Source: an uncultured Muribaculaceae bacterium (GTDB taxonomy: Bacteria > Bacteroidota > Bacteroidia > Bacteroidales > Muribaculaceae). From it: 19,822 nt of DNA. The notes beneath the pieces are model-generated. The model searched no databases. It saw only the letters and a list, made by a program, of their open reading frames with translations, and had not been told where the DNA came from. Where the stretch lies: positions 1 to 19,822 of the forward strand of contig CAJUFH010000057.1 in assembly GCA_910585755.1 (NCBI GenBank). The letters are read 5' to 3'. Shown here piece by piece: positions 7,973 to 15,403 of the stretch. Within the stretch, counting starts at the first letter, position 1, and each line of letters begins with the position of its first letter. Both the position numbers and the translations under genes were made by a program.

Positions 7973-8581
7973 TCAGCGCTCCTTTATGGAATCCACGTAT
8001 GCGGCACACATTTGCATTAGCGGCTCAAATTCTGTCCAGTCTTTTATCTCAGGATGTGATTTCTTGTATTGTGATACGAAATCTCCGTAACCGGGAAGCT
8101 GTTTGCATCGCCCGTGAATTATATGGGGGAAATCCCATGCCGTTCCGTCTGCCATATCGGGGCCGAATGAAATGCAGTTTTTTATTCTTTCAGTCCATCT
8201 CATTCCTTGCGGACCTGCTAATTCCTGGCCCCCGATACAAGCCGTCCATAAAGTTACTGTGTTGCTCACACGTACTTTTGTCATCAGCAGCGTCCGATCA
8301 TGGAAATACCGTACCGGGTACCAGTATTCGACAACCGTGTCATTCGGAATTTCATATTTCAACTCCCGAATCTCTGTTGCCTTATATTTTACGGATTTCT
8401 TACCATCTGGTTTTGGCGAAACCTTGATTGTCGGGCGTTCGTGTTTGAACAGATTTTCGCAATATCCATTGATGACGCTGCCTTCGTTCAGCGTAAGAGA
8501 CACCTTACCAAGCGGATTTTTTGCGAGCGAAGCATAGCAGACCGAGCATACGGTTAATATGAGAAACAAGAACCTCTTCAT
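7973..8581 (-). CDS. Secreted protein of unknown function (202 aa)
   Basis: The N-terminus MKRFLFLILTVCSVCYASLA is a strong signal peptide; a Cys within the hydrophobic core is not in a good lipobox. The mature part is about 180 residues and is mixed beta-rich: 'GKVSLTLNEGSVINGYC' near the start, a central strand-rich region with 'VVEYWYPVRYF', then a Gly/Trp/Cys-containing C-terminal half ending 'MCAAYVDSIKER'. It has five Cys beyond the signal region, so disulfides are possible in the periplasm or at the surface. I do not recognise a family. GC is about 40% in a sampled 60-base stretch, against about 67% in one from the protease gene, suggesting recent acquisition. It follows a hairpin/U-tract on the same strand. 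Confidence 0.75.
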   Translation of the reverse strand: MKRFLFLILTVCSVCYASLAKNPLGKVSLTLNEGSVINGYCENLFKHERPTIKVSPKPDGKKSVKYKATEIRELKYEIPNDTVVEYWYPVRYFHDRTLLMTKVRVSNTVTLWTACIGGQELAGPQGMRWTERIKNCISFGPDMADGTAWDFPHIIHGRCKQLPGYGDFVSQYKKSHPEIKDWTEFEPLMQMCAAYVDSIKER

Positions 8582-8603
8582 ATTTATTCGATTTTCAACG
8601 TAA

Positions 8604-8644
8604 CTAAAAAGGATAGTCGGAACGGGAACGCCCGTTCTGACTAT
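8604..8644 (-). terminator. Intrinsic terminator downstream of the pectate lyase gene
   Basis: On the minus strand, a 14-bp stem with one mismatch (arms 8644-8631 and 8626-8613, CGTT loop) is followed by CC and five U (8610-8606). It lies about 120 bases after the pectate lyase stop and 32 bases before the start of the 202-aa secreted protein. A near-consensus -7 (CAACTTTG, 8653-8646) sits immediately upstream, so it could instead be a leader hairpin of the next gene. Confidence 0.55.
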
Positions 8645-8762
8645 GCAAAGTTGCGATGAATAATTGACATTAGAGGTGACAAATGTCTCATTAGCATATG
8701 GAAATCAGCATAAAAAGAGGACATCCCCGAGAGGGTATCTAACACCTGACGTTATACACCTT

Positions 8763-10436
8763 CTAATCCCCGTTTTGGATCTTGGCGGGGGTAGGGTGGT
8801 AGTCGAGGAGGGCTTGTTTGAGGGCCGGGTTGAGGTCGTGGCTGGGGTCGTCGGAGGCGTTGTCGAAGGCCCAGTGGAAGTCGCCACCTTCGAGGCGGCC
8901 GGCGCGGGAGGTGACTTTGGCGGGGACATCCGCGGCAGCGTCGGGAGCATACCGGTACATGCCGGGAGCCGTGTCGAAATTGGAGTATGGGTGGGCGCCG
9001 CGGATGGTGAGGGCGGTTGCCGGGACTTGCTCGTTCCGTTCCCCTGCGAGCCACGCGTCGAACTGCGCGGGGCTGTCGGTCTGATATACGAGTTTGGGCT
9101 TCTGCCCCTCGAAATGATTGCCGAACGCCTTGATGATTCCTCCCGCGAGGCCTGAGAATGTCCCCTTTCGGGTATGGCCTTTTGTTTTGGAATCGTAGGT
9201 GTCGGTCCCTTGGCCGGAAATCATCATCGGCCTCTTGCATCCGCGGAAATAGTTGGCTTCGGCGAAGGCCGAGGAGCCCTCCGTGGCCCCGATTCCGTAG
9301 ACAGCGACCCCGTCGTAATAGTTATTATAGATGTGGGCCGTCGCCCCTAAGAGCCTCGGGCAGCGCGAGTCGGTATGGTCGAACCAGTTGTGGTGGTATG
9401 TCACGCGTGTTCGCGAGGCGAGCGAGTCGCTCCCCCATGTACCCGTTACCTTCCCGTTGTCGCGGAAATGGTTGTGGTCGACCGTTATGTCGGTCGAGCG
9501 GGCTTTTATGTCTATTGACCCGTCCCCCTTTACCTGGTCCGCGTCGGTTCCTGGCCGGCCGTAGAAGAAGTCGATATTATGGATCCAGATATTGTTGTTG
9601 TCCTTTTCGAGCGAGACTGCGTCGTCCCCCTGGAGCATTATGCCGAGGTTGCGCAGCTCGATGTTTTTCGCGCGTTTGAGGTGTACGCCGAAGCCGTAGA
9701 GGGTCGCGTCGTTGCCGATACCCTCGATTGTCACGTTCTCCAGGCGGCGGTTCCCCTCGTCGTGTCCCTGGAGGCCGAGGTAGATTCCCTCTTTGAGCCC
9801 CCGCACGAGAGTGTCGGCAAGGCACCCCGTTATCCTTATCGCGAGCGGGTCCTTGTGATACCCTTTGCCGGCCGCGGACAGTATCTCAGTCAGGCCTGTG
9901 AAGGTCGCTTTGTCTCCGGCGGCGTTTTTCACTATGTCGAAAGAAACTGTGTTGACTGTCTCAGGGGACACATATATCACTCCGGCGCCATCCTTCAGTG
10001 TGCCGTCCGGCTTGTAGGCCCCGGGGATATTCCCGCCGGAGAAAGCGAACCCCTCGCGGGAGAGCGGGTAGGGGGTTAGCGTGTCTGTTGATGCTTCGTC
10101 AACCACGTTGCCGGCCGCGTCGAGGGCGCGGATTTTCATCGTGTAGTTTCCGGGGTTTACCCCCGGGATATCCACTCTCACCCGTCCGGGATAAAGCCGT
10201 ACCAGCCGCGGGTCGGCCTCTTGCGCGGAGTTATTCTCCCCTGTATAAGTCGCGACATATCGCGAAGCTCCTTCGACAGGCTCGAACTCGGCGAAGATGG
10301 TTTCTCCTCCGGCCCCGGCTTTGTTTATGTTAATGGCTTGGGGAGAGAACGGCAGCAGCGTGAGCGCGGCGAGTGCCAGCGTCCAAGCGCTGCTCCGAGA
10401 GTGGTCACAGGTTTTCATGGTATGTTTCTTAATCAT
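8763..10436 (-). CDS. Secreted pectate lyase, polysaccharide lyase family 1
   Basis: A 557-aa protein with a signal peptide (hydrophobic core TLALAALTLLPFSPQA), an N-terminal beta-sandwich-like region (about 35-120, resembling a fibronectin III fold) and a right-handed beta-helix lyase domain (about 130-460). PL1 signatures: WIHNIDFF (284-291), DGSIDIKARSTDITVDHN (305-322) with putative calcium-binding acidic residues, and TYHHNWFDHTDSRCPRLL (346-363) followed by HIYNNYYDG. Catalytic Arg corresponds to R358; the second Arg of the usual RxPxxR motif is Leu363. PL1 enzymes cleave polygalacturonate by beta-elimination. The gene starts 12 bases after the ZIP transporter stop, so the two are likely co-transcribed. 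No SusC/SusD pair or other PUL component is nearby. An alternative start at 10418 (MKTCDHS) is equally plausible. Confidence 0.92.
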   Translation of the reverse strand: MIKKHTMKTCDHSRSSAWTLALAALTLLPFSPQAININKAGAGGETIFAEFEPVEGASRYVATYTGENNSAQEADPRLVRLYPGRVRVDIPGVNPGNYTMKIRALDAAGNVVDEASTDTLTPYPLSREGFAFSGGNIPGAYKPDGTLKDGAGVIYVSPETVNTVSFDIVKNAAGDKATFTGLTEILSAAGKGYHKDPLAIRITGCLADTLVRGLKEGIYLGLQGHDEGNRRLENVTIEGIGNDATLYGFGVHLKRAKNIELRNLGIMLQGDDAVSLEKDNNNIWIHNIDFFYGRPGTDADQVKGDGSIDIKARSTDITVDHNHFRDNGKVTGTWGSDSLASRTRVTYHHNWFDHTDSRCPRLLGATAHIYNNYYDGVAVYGIGATEGSSAFAEANYFRGCKRPMMISGQGTDTYDSKTKGHTRKGTFSGLAGGIIKAFGNHFEGQKPKLVYQTDSPAQFDAWLAGERNEQVPATALTIRGAHPYSNFDTAPGMYRYAPDAAADVPAKVTSRAGRLEGGDFHWAFDNASDDPSHDLNPALKQALLDYHPTPAKIQNGD

Positions 10437-10448
10437 TATTTAGCTGTG

Positions 10449-11228
10449 TCAGCCGAGGACGACGTCGAGCACCATCATCGCGACGAAGCCGATTGCGAAG
10501 CCCAGCGTGCTCAGGTTGCTGTGGGGAGCGCCCGACGCTTCGGGAATCAGTTCCTCGACCACGACGTAGAGCATCGCGCCGGCGGCGAAGGCGAGCAGGT
10601 AGGGGAGCAGAGGAGTGATCCAGGTCGCGAGAATCAGCACGAGGAGCGCTCCCAACGGCTCTACGACCCCGCTCAGCGCCCCGTAGGCGAAGCTGCGGGT
10701 GCGGGAATGGCCCTCGGCCCGCATCGGCATGGAGATAATCGCTCCTTCGGGTATGTTCTGAATCGCGATTCCGAGAGCCACGGCGAGAGCCGCTGCCATC
10801 GTTATGTCGGTAGCACCGTCCAGGACTCCTGCCAGTACGACCCCGACGGCCATCCCTTCCGGCAGGTTGTGGATTGTGACCGCCAGGGAGAGCATCGCCG
10901 TGCGCGACAACTTGCTCTTCGGCCCTTCCCGGTCGCCGGTGAGGTGGAGGTGGGGGGTTACCATGTCGATTACCAGCAGGAATCCGATGCCTGCGAGGAA
11001 CCCTACGGCGGAGGGAAGCACCGACCATCGGCCCATATCCCCGCACATCTCGATTGACGGGATGAGCAGCGACCATACCGAGGCCGCAACCATCACGCCC
11101 GAAGCGAACCCCAGCAGCGTTTTCTGGAGCCGCGGCGTAATCTCCCCTCTCAGGAAGAACACGAAGGCCGACCCTATCATCGTGCCGAGCAGCGGGAGCA
11201 AAAGTCCTGTCAGTATCAGTAAGTTCAT
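10449..11228 (-). CDS. ZIP family divalent metal transporter
   Basis: A 259-aa polytopic membrane protein with about eight hydrophobic segments. The ZIP metal-binding helices are recognisable: TIHNLPEGMAVGV (TM4) and IQNIPEGAIISMP (TM5), plus the C-terminal ML..VVEELIPE helix; a short loop has HLHLTGD. This pattern is close to the GufA/ZIP11 branch of importers of zinc and other divalent metals. It should sit in the inner membrane. The start at 11228 follows an exact -7 element by about 36 bases. Metal specificity cannot be read from sequence, and the 12-bp junction with a pectate lyase gene gives no obvious functional link. Confidence 0.93.
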   Translation of the reverse strand: MNLLILTGLLLPLLGTMIGSAFVFFLRGEITPRLQKTLLGFASGVMVAASVWSLLIPSIEMCGDMGRWSVLPSAVGFLAGIGFLLVIDMVTPHLHLTGDREGPKSKLSRTAMLSLAVTIHNLPEGMAVGVVLAGVLDGATDITMAAALAVALGIAIQNIPEGAIISMPMRAEGHSRTRSFAYGALSGVVEPLGALLVLILATWITPLLPYLLAFAAGAMLYVVVEELIPEASGAPHSNLSTLGFAIGFVAMMVLDVVLG

Positions 11229-11264
11229 TGAAGCGAATAGTCGTTATGATTGGAACGTCTGCCG

Positions 11265-11272
11265 CAAAGTTA
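11265..11272 (-). promoter_or_regulatory. -7 promoter element for the ZIP-pectate lyase unit
   Basis: TAACTTTG on the minus strand is an exact TAnnTTTG match; initiation near 11260 would give a leader of about 30 nt before the ATG at 11228. No clear TTTG -33 was seen 19-21 bases upstream. Confidence 0.5.
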
Positions 11273-11337
11273 AACATTTTCTCCGAATGAATGGTTTTCT
11301 CTGTCGCGGCAAGGGGGTGTTAATGTGGATTTTTTGC

Positions 11338-11345
11338 TAACTTCG
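11338..11345 (+). promoter_or_regulatory. Possible -7 element for the tandem SGNH gene
   Basis: TAACTTCG differs from TAnnTTTG at one base and lies 18 bases before the ATG at 11364. It supports that start over the earlier in-frame ATG at 11325, which would lie upstream of transcription initiation. Confidence 0.4.
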
Positions 11346-11363
11346 CGCAAACTCGCGATTGAT

Positions 11364-12704
11364 ATGGGCCATTTTGTAAAAGTAAAGTCAAGAGGTTTGC
11401 GGGCGTTAGCGCTCGCGTTCTTAATTCTGTCATCTACGGTCGGTTCGGTATGCGTGGCCGACCATGCGTTCCGCCGCCATCGTTTCGACGTCATGCGGTC
11501 GCTCCCCGTGGATTCGACCGATATAGTGTTTTACGGCAACTCCATCACCAATATGCATGAATGGTGGGAGGCGTTCGGCAGCGACAGCCGTATTCTCAAC
11601 CGCGGTGCGTCCGGCGCTTCGTCGCGAGAGCTGCTGAAGAATCTCGGCTCGGTCATAGACGGACATCCCGCCAAGTTGTTCCTTATGATCGGCACCAACG
11701 ACATAAGCGGCGGAGTCACGGTCGACACGGTCGTCGGCAACATACGGCGCATGGCGGAGCGCGTGCGGCGCGAGTCCCCCTCGACCAGGCTCTATATCCA
11801 GAGCATCCTTCCGCGCCATGAGCAGTGGAAAAACGACAGCAACCGGCTGGCCAACGAGCGTATCGAGCTTCTGTGCCGCCAGCTCGGCGTCACTTTCGTC
11901 GACTTGTGGCAGCCGCTCCTCGGAGTGCGGGAGAAAGGGGAATGGTCGGCCGACGGACTGCATCTTTTCGCCCGCGGCTACCGCGAGTGGTGTCGCGCCA
12001 TAGCGCCTTTGGTGGGCCGGGAGCCTGTCTATGGCGATTCCATGGTCAATATGCCGTCGGGACTTCCGGGAAGCCTGGGGATGCGCTCGAGCTATTTCGG
12101 GATGCTCCCCCTACGTTCGACCGACGCCATAATAATCGGCGACGAGATGGTCCACGGGGGCGAGTGGCACGAACTTCTCGGAACTCCCCGCGTGAAGAAC
12201 CGCGGAACGGGCTGGGGCTACGGGGGCCTGACTTTCGACCAGCACAAGGCGCAGCTCAAAACGATACTCACCGGCAACGGAAACAAGGAGCTCCCTTCGA
12301 AAATTTTCTTCTACTGCGGCACGGCTGACAAGGATCTCGACGACTACGGAAGTCTGCTGGAGCACGCCAGGGGTATGGCGCCAGGAGTGCCGCTGTTCGT
12401 AATGTCGCAGATTCCGGTCAACGACCCTTTGGAAAATGCTTGGGTTGCGGCCTGGAACGACAGCCTGCGTCAGCTCTGCGAGCGTAAGGACGTAACATTC
12501 ATCGACCTGTTCCACCCGCTGCTTGACGCTGACGGCCATACAGATACGGATTGCGTGAAGGAGAATTACCTTTATGGGAAAGGGTACGCGCGAGTCGCGG
12601 AGATTCTCGCCCCGTATCTGCGGGAAGAGGGGGCGAGGCCTCTGACCGAGGAGGAGGCGGCCCGGGTTGTCGCCCGACGGCTTGTCCCGTCATTCCCGAA
12701 ATGA
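11364..12704 (+). CDS. Exported tandem SGNH/GDSL-type hydrolase with degenerate second domain
   Basis: A 446-aa protein from the chosen start; the N-terminus has a basic stretch and a hydrophobic segment (LRALALAFLILSSTVGSVCVA), a signal peptide or anchor. Domain 1 (about 35-215) has all SGNH blocks: VFYGNSIT with Ser60, NRGASG, IGTND with Asn112, and DGLH with Asp197 and His200. It should be an esterase or acylhydrolase, in Bacteroidetes often deacetylating carbohydrates. Domain 2 (about 245-435) repeats the layout, but each block is changed: IIIGDEMV (Ser to Glu261), NRGTGWG, YCGTADKD (Asn to Ala) and ENYLYGKGY in place of DGLH. It is therefore predicted inactive and perhaps substrate-binding. 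The frame is open to an ATG at 11325, rejected because a likely -7 element lies between. The native substrate is unknown. Confidence 0.85.
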   Translation: MGHFVKVKSRGLRALALAFLILSSTVGSVCVADHAFRRHRFDVMRSLPVDSTDIVFYGNSITNMHEWWEAFGSDSRILNRGASGASSRELLKNLGSVIDGHPAKLFLMIGTNDISGGVTVDTVVGNIRRMAERVRRESPSTRLYIQSILPRHEQWKNDSNRLANERIELLCRQLGVTFVDLWQPLLGVREKGEWSADGLHLFARGYREWCRAIAPLVGREPVYGDSMVNMPSGLPGSLGMRSSYFGMLPLRSTDAIIIGDEMVHGGEWHELLGTPRVKNRGTGWGYGGLTFDQHKAQLKTILTGNGNKELPSKIFFYCGTADKDLDDYGSLLEHARGMAPGVPLFVMSQIPVNDPLENAWVAAWNDSLRQLCERKDVTFIDLFHPLLDADGHTDTDCVKENYLYGKGYARVAEILAPYLREEGARPLTEEEAARVVARRLVPSFPK

Positions 12705-12883
12705 ATAGTTAAAATGAATATTCTGAATAATGGTCTCTTTATTTGCTGTATTTTTATGCAAAATGCATAAAATGCGGCAAATATGCGCATATATGCGTAA
12801 CAACAAGTTGGCGTGGAGTATAGGTTGTGAATTTTTAACAGTTCCTTTTCCGCGACTTTCATATTTATATGCGGAATAATGCG
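12705..12883. other. AT-rich intergenic region upstream of the structured RNA
   Basis: 179 bases with no gene. It is strikingly AT-rich compared with its neighbours and contains repeated 'atgcaaaatgcat'-like and 'atatgcgcatat' palindromes (12781-12792), which could be binding sites or just upstream promoter context. No terminator for the SGNH gene was recognised. Confidence 0.35.
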
Positions 12884-12891
12884 TACTTTTG
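12884..12891 (+). promoter_or_regulatory. -7 promoter element for the structured RNA/protease leader
   Basis: TACTTTTG matches TAnnTTTG exactly; expected initiation is about 12896-12899, just before the first stem of the structured RNA. No clear TTTG -33 is present, although AT-rich sequence lies upstream. Confidence 0.5.
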
Positions 12892-12896
12892 CGCCA

Positions 12897-13011
12897 GTTT
12901 CATTGTGCGGGTGCGCGACGCGGGGGAGAAGCCCCCGGTGGTCCCGGCGGGTTGAACCTTACCGCCTGCGAGGCTCCAATGTCGCCGTACGCCGCTGCAG
13001 GCGCTTTTTTT
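12897..13011 (+). ncRNA. Structured RNA of about 115 nt ending in an intrinsic terminator (sRNA or cis-acting protease leader)
   Basis: A closing stem pairs 12907-12919 with 12981-12995 (13 bp, two single-base bulges). It encloses a hairpin with five G-C pairs (12922-12926/12932-12936, loop agaag) and a second 5-bp hairpin (12946-12950/12962-12966), giving a three-way-junction layout. An alternative stem, 12963-12969 with 12997-13003, precedes seven U (13005-13011) and would act as a terminator. It is incompatible with both the closing stem and the second hairpin. Only 34 bases separate the U-tract from the protease ATG, with no second -7 element seen there. This is the architecture of a riboswitch or attenuator, but a free-standing sRNA is also possible. 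No known riboswitch or SRP consensus was recognised. Exact ends are inferred. Confidence 0.5.
12963..13011 (+). terminator. Intrinsic terminator 34 bases before the protease start codon
   Basis: CGCCTGC (12963-12969) and GCAGGCG (12997-13003) form a perfect 7-bp GC-rich stem closing a 27-base loop, followed by C and seven T (13005-13011). Confidence 0.55.
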
Positions 13012-13045
13012 ACGCCTCATAATATTAGGCCAATCAGATAAAGAG

Positions 13046-15292
13046 ATGAACAAATTCTGTCTGCTCGCTTTTCTCCTGCCAGCCCTCTCTGTGGCGGCAC
13101 AGGCCACTCTCGGGCTTAACGACCGACTGGAGCTTGGAGAAATGCTCGCCGCCTCCCGGGCGGCCAACGGGACTTCCGCCACGCAGGAGCCCCGAGTGTC
13201 TATGTTCGCCCGTATCGCCGACGATGCGGCTCTCGACGCTCTCCGCGCCGCGGGAGCCGAAATCGAACAGCGCGAGGGTGACATCGTGATTCTTTCCGCC
13301 CCCCTCTCGAAAGCCGAGGCGGTCGCCGCCGCAAAGGGGGTCGTTACAGCCTCGTTGTCGAAGCAGCTTCGCCATTACGCCTGGAGTAACCCCCTGGGGA
13401 CCGACCTGAGCCGTTCGGTGCTTGGCACGGACAAGATTCTCGACGGCGCCGCCCCTCTTCCCCGAGCTTACGATGGTTCCGGGGTAGTGCTCGGAGTGAT
13501 TGACGCCGGCATCGACGTCCACCACGTCAACTTCAAGGACGCCGACGGCAATTACCGCGTGAAGCGCGCCTTCAAACACGCCGCCATGGGTAATTCCTCT
13601 GTGACGCTCACGGCTGACACTCCCGAGAAAATCGCCAAATTCACCACCGACAACGCCTCGATGACCCACGGCACCCACGTTATGGGTATCGCCGCGGGGT
13701 CGTTCAAGGACTCCGACCCCTCTGCTCCCGATTTCCGCGGCGCTGCGCCGGGCGCGGATATCGCCGTGTCCTGCGGTGTTAGTGACAACGCCCACCTCAT
13801 CAAGGGAGCCCGCGCCATAATCGACTACGCCAAGAGCGAGGGGAAACCCTGCGTGATCAACATCTCCATGGGTAACAACGAGGGTCCCCACGACGGAACC
13901 GACGAGTTCCCCGCCGCCCTTGCCAACATGATTGCCGAGAGTGGCGCTGTCATCTGCGTTGCCTCCGGTAACGAAGGCGCGGAGAAAGCTTTCCTTTACG
14001 CGGATTTCACAGAGGGAAACACCACGATTAAGTCCTTCATCTGCCCGACGAACTACACCGCTTCCGCTTGGGGCGGAGTAACGCTGTATCCCCAGGCGCT
14101 CGGAAGCATGGAGGTATGGTCGGAGGACGAGACCCCGTTCGACCTGTCGTTCGACCTCATCGACCGCAAGACAGGCGAGACTGTCGCGACCTATACCATC
14201 CCTTCCGACGGACGTGTCGGAGCTATGAGTTCGGCCGGCGCGCTGACAATCACGGTTGACGAGCTGGTCAGCGACAACGAGAAGTTCAACAGCGTCTACC
14301 ATGGTAGCTACGTTATGGGAACCGGGAGCGTATATCCCGCCAACAACCGCTACCATGCCGAGGTCAACGTGCGCCTCGAGGCTACCAGTGAGTCCGATTT
14401 CCAGCAGTATGTGACCGCCTTGCGCATCGACGGCGTTCCCGGCCAGAAAGTATATGTCTACGGCCAGGCTGTAAACCAGATGTTCACCTTCGCCTTGCAG
14501 TCGCTTAACGCTCCCGGTTTTGCCGAGTCAACCGGCGACGGGTCCAACAGCTCCCTTACCGGCGCCGAAGGGGCGATTTCTGTAGGTTCCTATGTGACCC
14601 ATAACTTCGACCCGCAGGTTTATAACCAGTACACTGTCGGAACTACTTCCCCGACCTCATCCTGGGGCCACGCTCCCGGCGGGAAGGTGCATCCCCAGAT
14701 CAAGGCTCCCGGCACGCTGATTATCTCCTCTATGTCGCAGGACTATGTGAACGGTCCGGCGTTCAACGAGGCTTATGACATTAAGTATTATACCTATACC
14801 GACGATAGCGGGAAGACCCACTACTGGACCCCCATGTCGGGTACCTCGATGGCATCTCCCTTTATGGCCGGCGTCGCCGCCACCTGGCTGTCGGCCGATC
14901 CGACCCTTACCGGGAAGGATATTCTGAAAATAGCCCAGGAAACTTCCGCGGCTCCTGTCGAGCCTAAGGCCAACGACGGCGCTTCCGGCAATCTTGACGC
15001 GTTCCGCGGCCTGTGCGCGGTTCTCGGCCTTTCCGGTATTTCCGACGTGGCGGCCGATAAGGATGCCCCGATTTCGTTCGTGAGCCTCGGCGGCAACCGT
15101 TTCCAGGTGCAGGCTCCCGCCTCGTCGCGGATTAACGCCCGCGTCGTGTCGCTCCAGGGAGCGGAGCTGCGCAAGGTCGCCGCTTCCGGCCAGACTCTTG
15201 ACATCGACCTTTCCGACCTGCGTCCCGGAGTATATCTCCTGACCGCTTCCGACGGCATGCTGTCGAAGTCGCGGAAGGTTGTGGTCAAGTGA
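13046..15292 (+). CDS. Secreted subtilisin-like serine protease (S8) with T9SS-type C-terminal sorting domain
   Basis: A 748-aa protein. The signal peptide is MNKFCLLAFLLPALSVAAQA; residues about 21-125 form an inhibitor-like propeptide ('SMFARIADDAALDALRAAGA' is typical). The S8 catalytic triad is intact: Asp153 in VLGVIDAGID, His208 in THGTHVMGIAAG and Ser601 in MSGTSMASP. The long gap between His and Ser holds an inserted domain (about 325-490), as in other Bacteroidetes subtilases. The C-terminal 75 residues ('ARVVSLQGAEL...LRPGVYLLTASDG...KVVVK') resemble a type A T9SS sorting domain, which directs outer-membrane export and surface attachment. A weak AAAGAG precedes the ATG. Expression probably depends on readthrough past the upstream terminator. 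Confidence 0.93.
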   Translation: MNKFCLLAFLLPALSVAAQATLGLNDRLELGEMLAASRAANGTSATQEPRVSMFARIADDAALDALRAAGAEIEQREGDIVILSAPLSKAEAVAAAKGVVTASLSKQLRHYAWSNPLGTDLSRSVLGTDKILDGAAPLPRAYDGSGVVLGVIDAGIDVHHVNFKDADGNYRVKRAFKHAAMGNSSVTLTADTPEKIAKFTTDNASMTHGTHVMGIAAGSFKDSDPSAPDFRGAAPGADIAVSCGVSDNAHLIKGARAIIDYAKSEGKPCVINISMGNNEGPHDGTDEFPAALANMIAESGAVICVASGNEGAEKAFLYADFTEGNTTIKSFICPTNYTASAWGGVTLYPQALGSMEVWSEDETPFDLSFDLIDRKTGETVATYTIPSDGRVGAMSSAGALTITVDELVSDNEKFNSVYHGSYVMGTGSVYPANNRYHAEVNVRLEATSESDFQQYVTALRIDGVPGQKVYVYGQAVNQMFTFALQSLNAPGFAESTGDGSNSSLTGAEGAISVGSYVTHNFDPQVYNQYTVGTTSPTSSWGHAPGGKVHPQIKAPGTLIISSMSQDYVNGPAFNEAYDIKYYTYTDDSGKTHYWTPMSGTSMASPFMAGVAATWLSADPTLTGKDILKIAQETSAAPVEPKANDGASGNLDAFRGLCAVLGLSGISDVAADKDAPISFVSLGGNRFQVQAPASSRINARVVSLQGAELRKVAASGQTLDIDLSDLRPGVYLLTASDGMLSKSRKVVVK

Positions 15293-15364
15293 CAAGCCTG
15301 CCTTTCGTGTAATTTGTGTTAGAAAAAGAGCGATATGTGTAAGCCTTCAGCGGCGTGCATACGC

Positions 15365-15372
15365 TATCTTTG
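15365..15372 (+). promoter_or_regulatory. -7 promoter element for the 1209-aa surface protein
   Basis: TATCTTTG is an exact TAnnTTTG match located 31 bases before the ATG at 15404, which makes this gene separately transcribed from the protease. No clear -33 TTTG was seen. Confidence 0.55.
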
Positions 15373-15403
15373 CATAATTCTTTGAAAACCAATCTGTAAT
15401 AAT

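Noticed and set aside
11325..11363. Earlier start of the SGNH protein
   Set aside because: A likely -7 element (11338-11345) lies between this ATG and the one at 11364, so the earlier codon would not be transcribed.
12901..13011. TPP or cobalamin riboswitch, or SRP RNA
   Set aside because: 'ttgaacct' and 'ggtcccg' loosely recall parts of TPP and cobalamin aptamers, but CUGAGA and the B12 box are missing. The SRP core GGAAGGAAGCA is absent on either strand.
13034..14356. 440-codon minus-strand frame
   Set aside because: Antisense to the subtilase, whose catalytic triad confirms the plus-strand reading.
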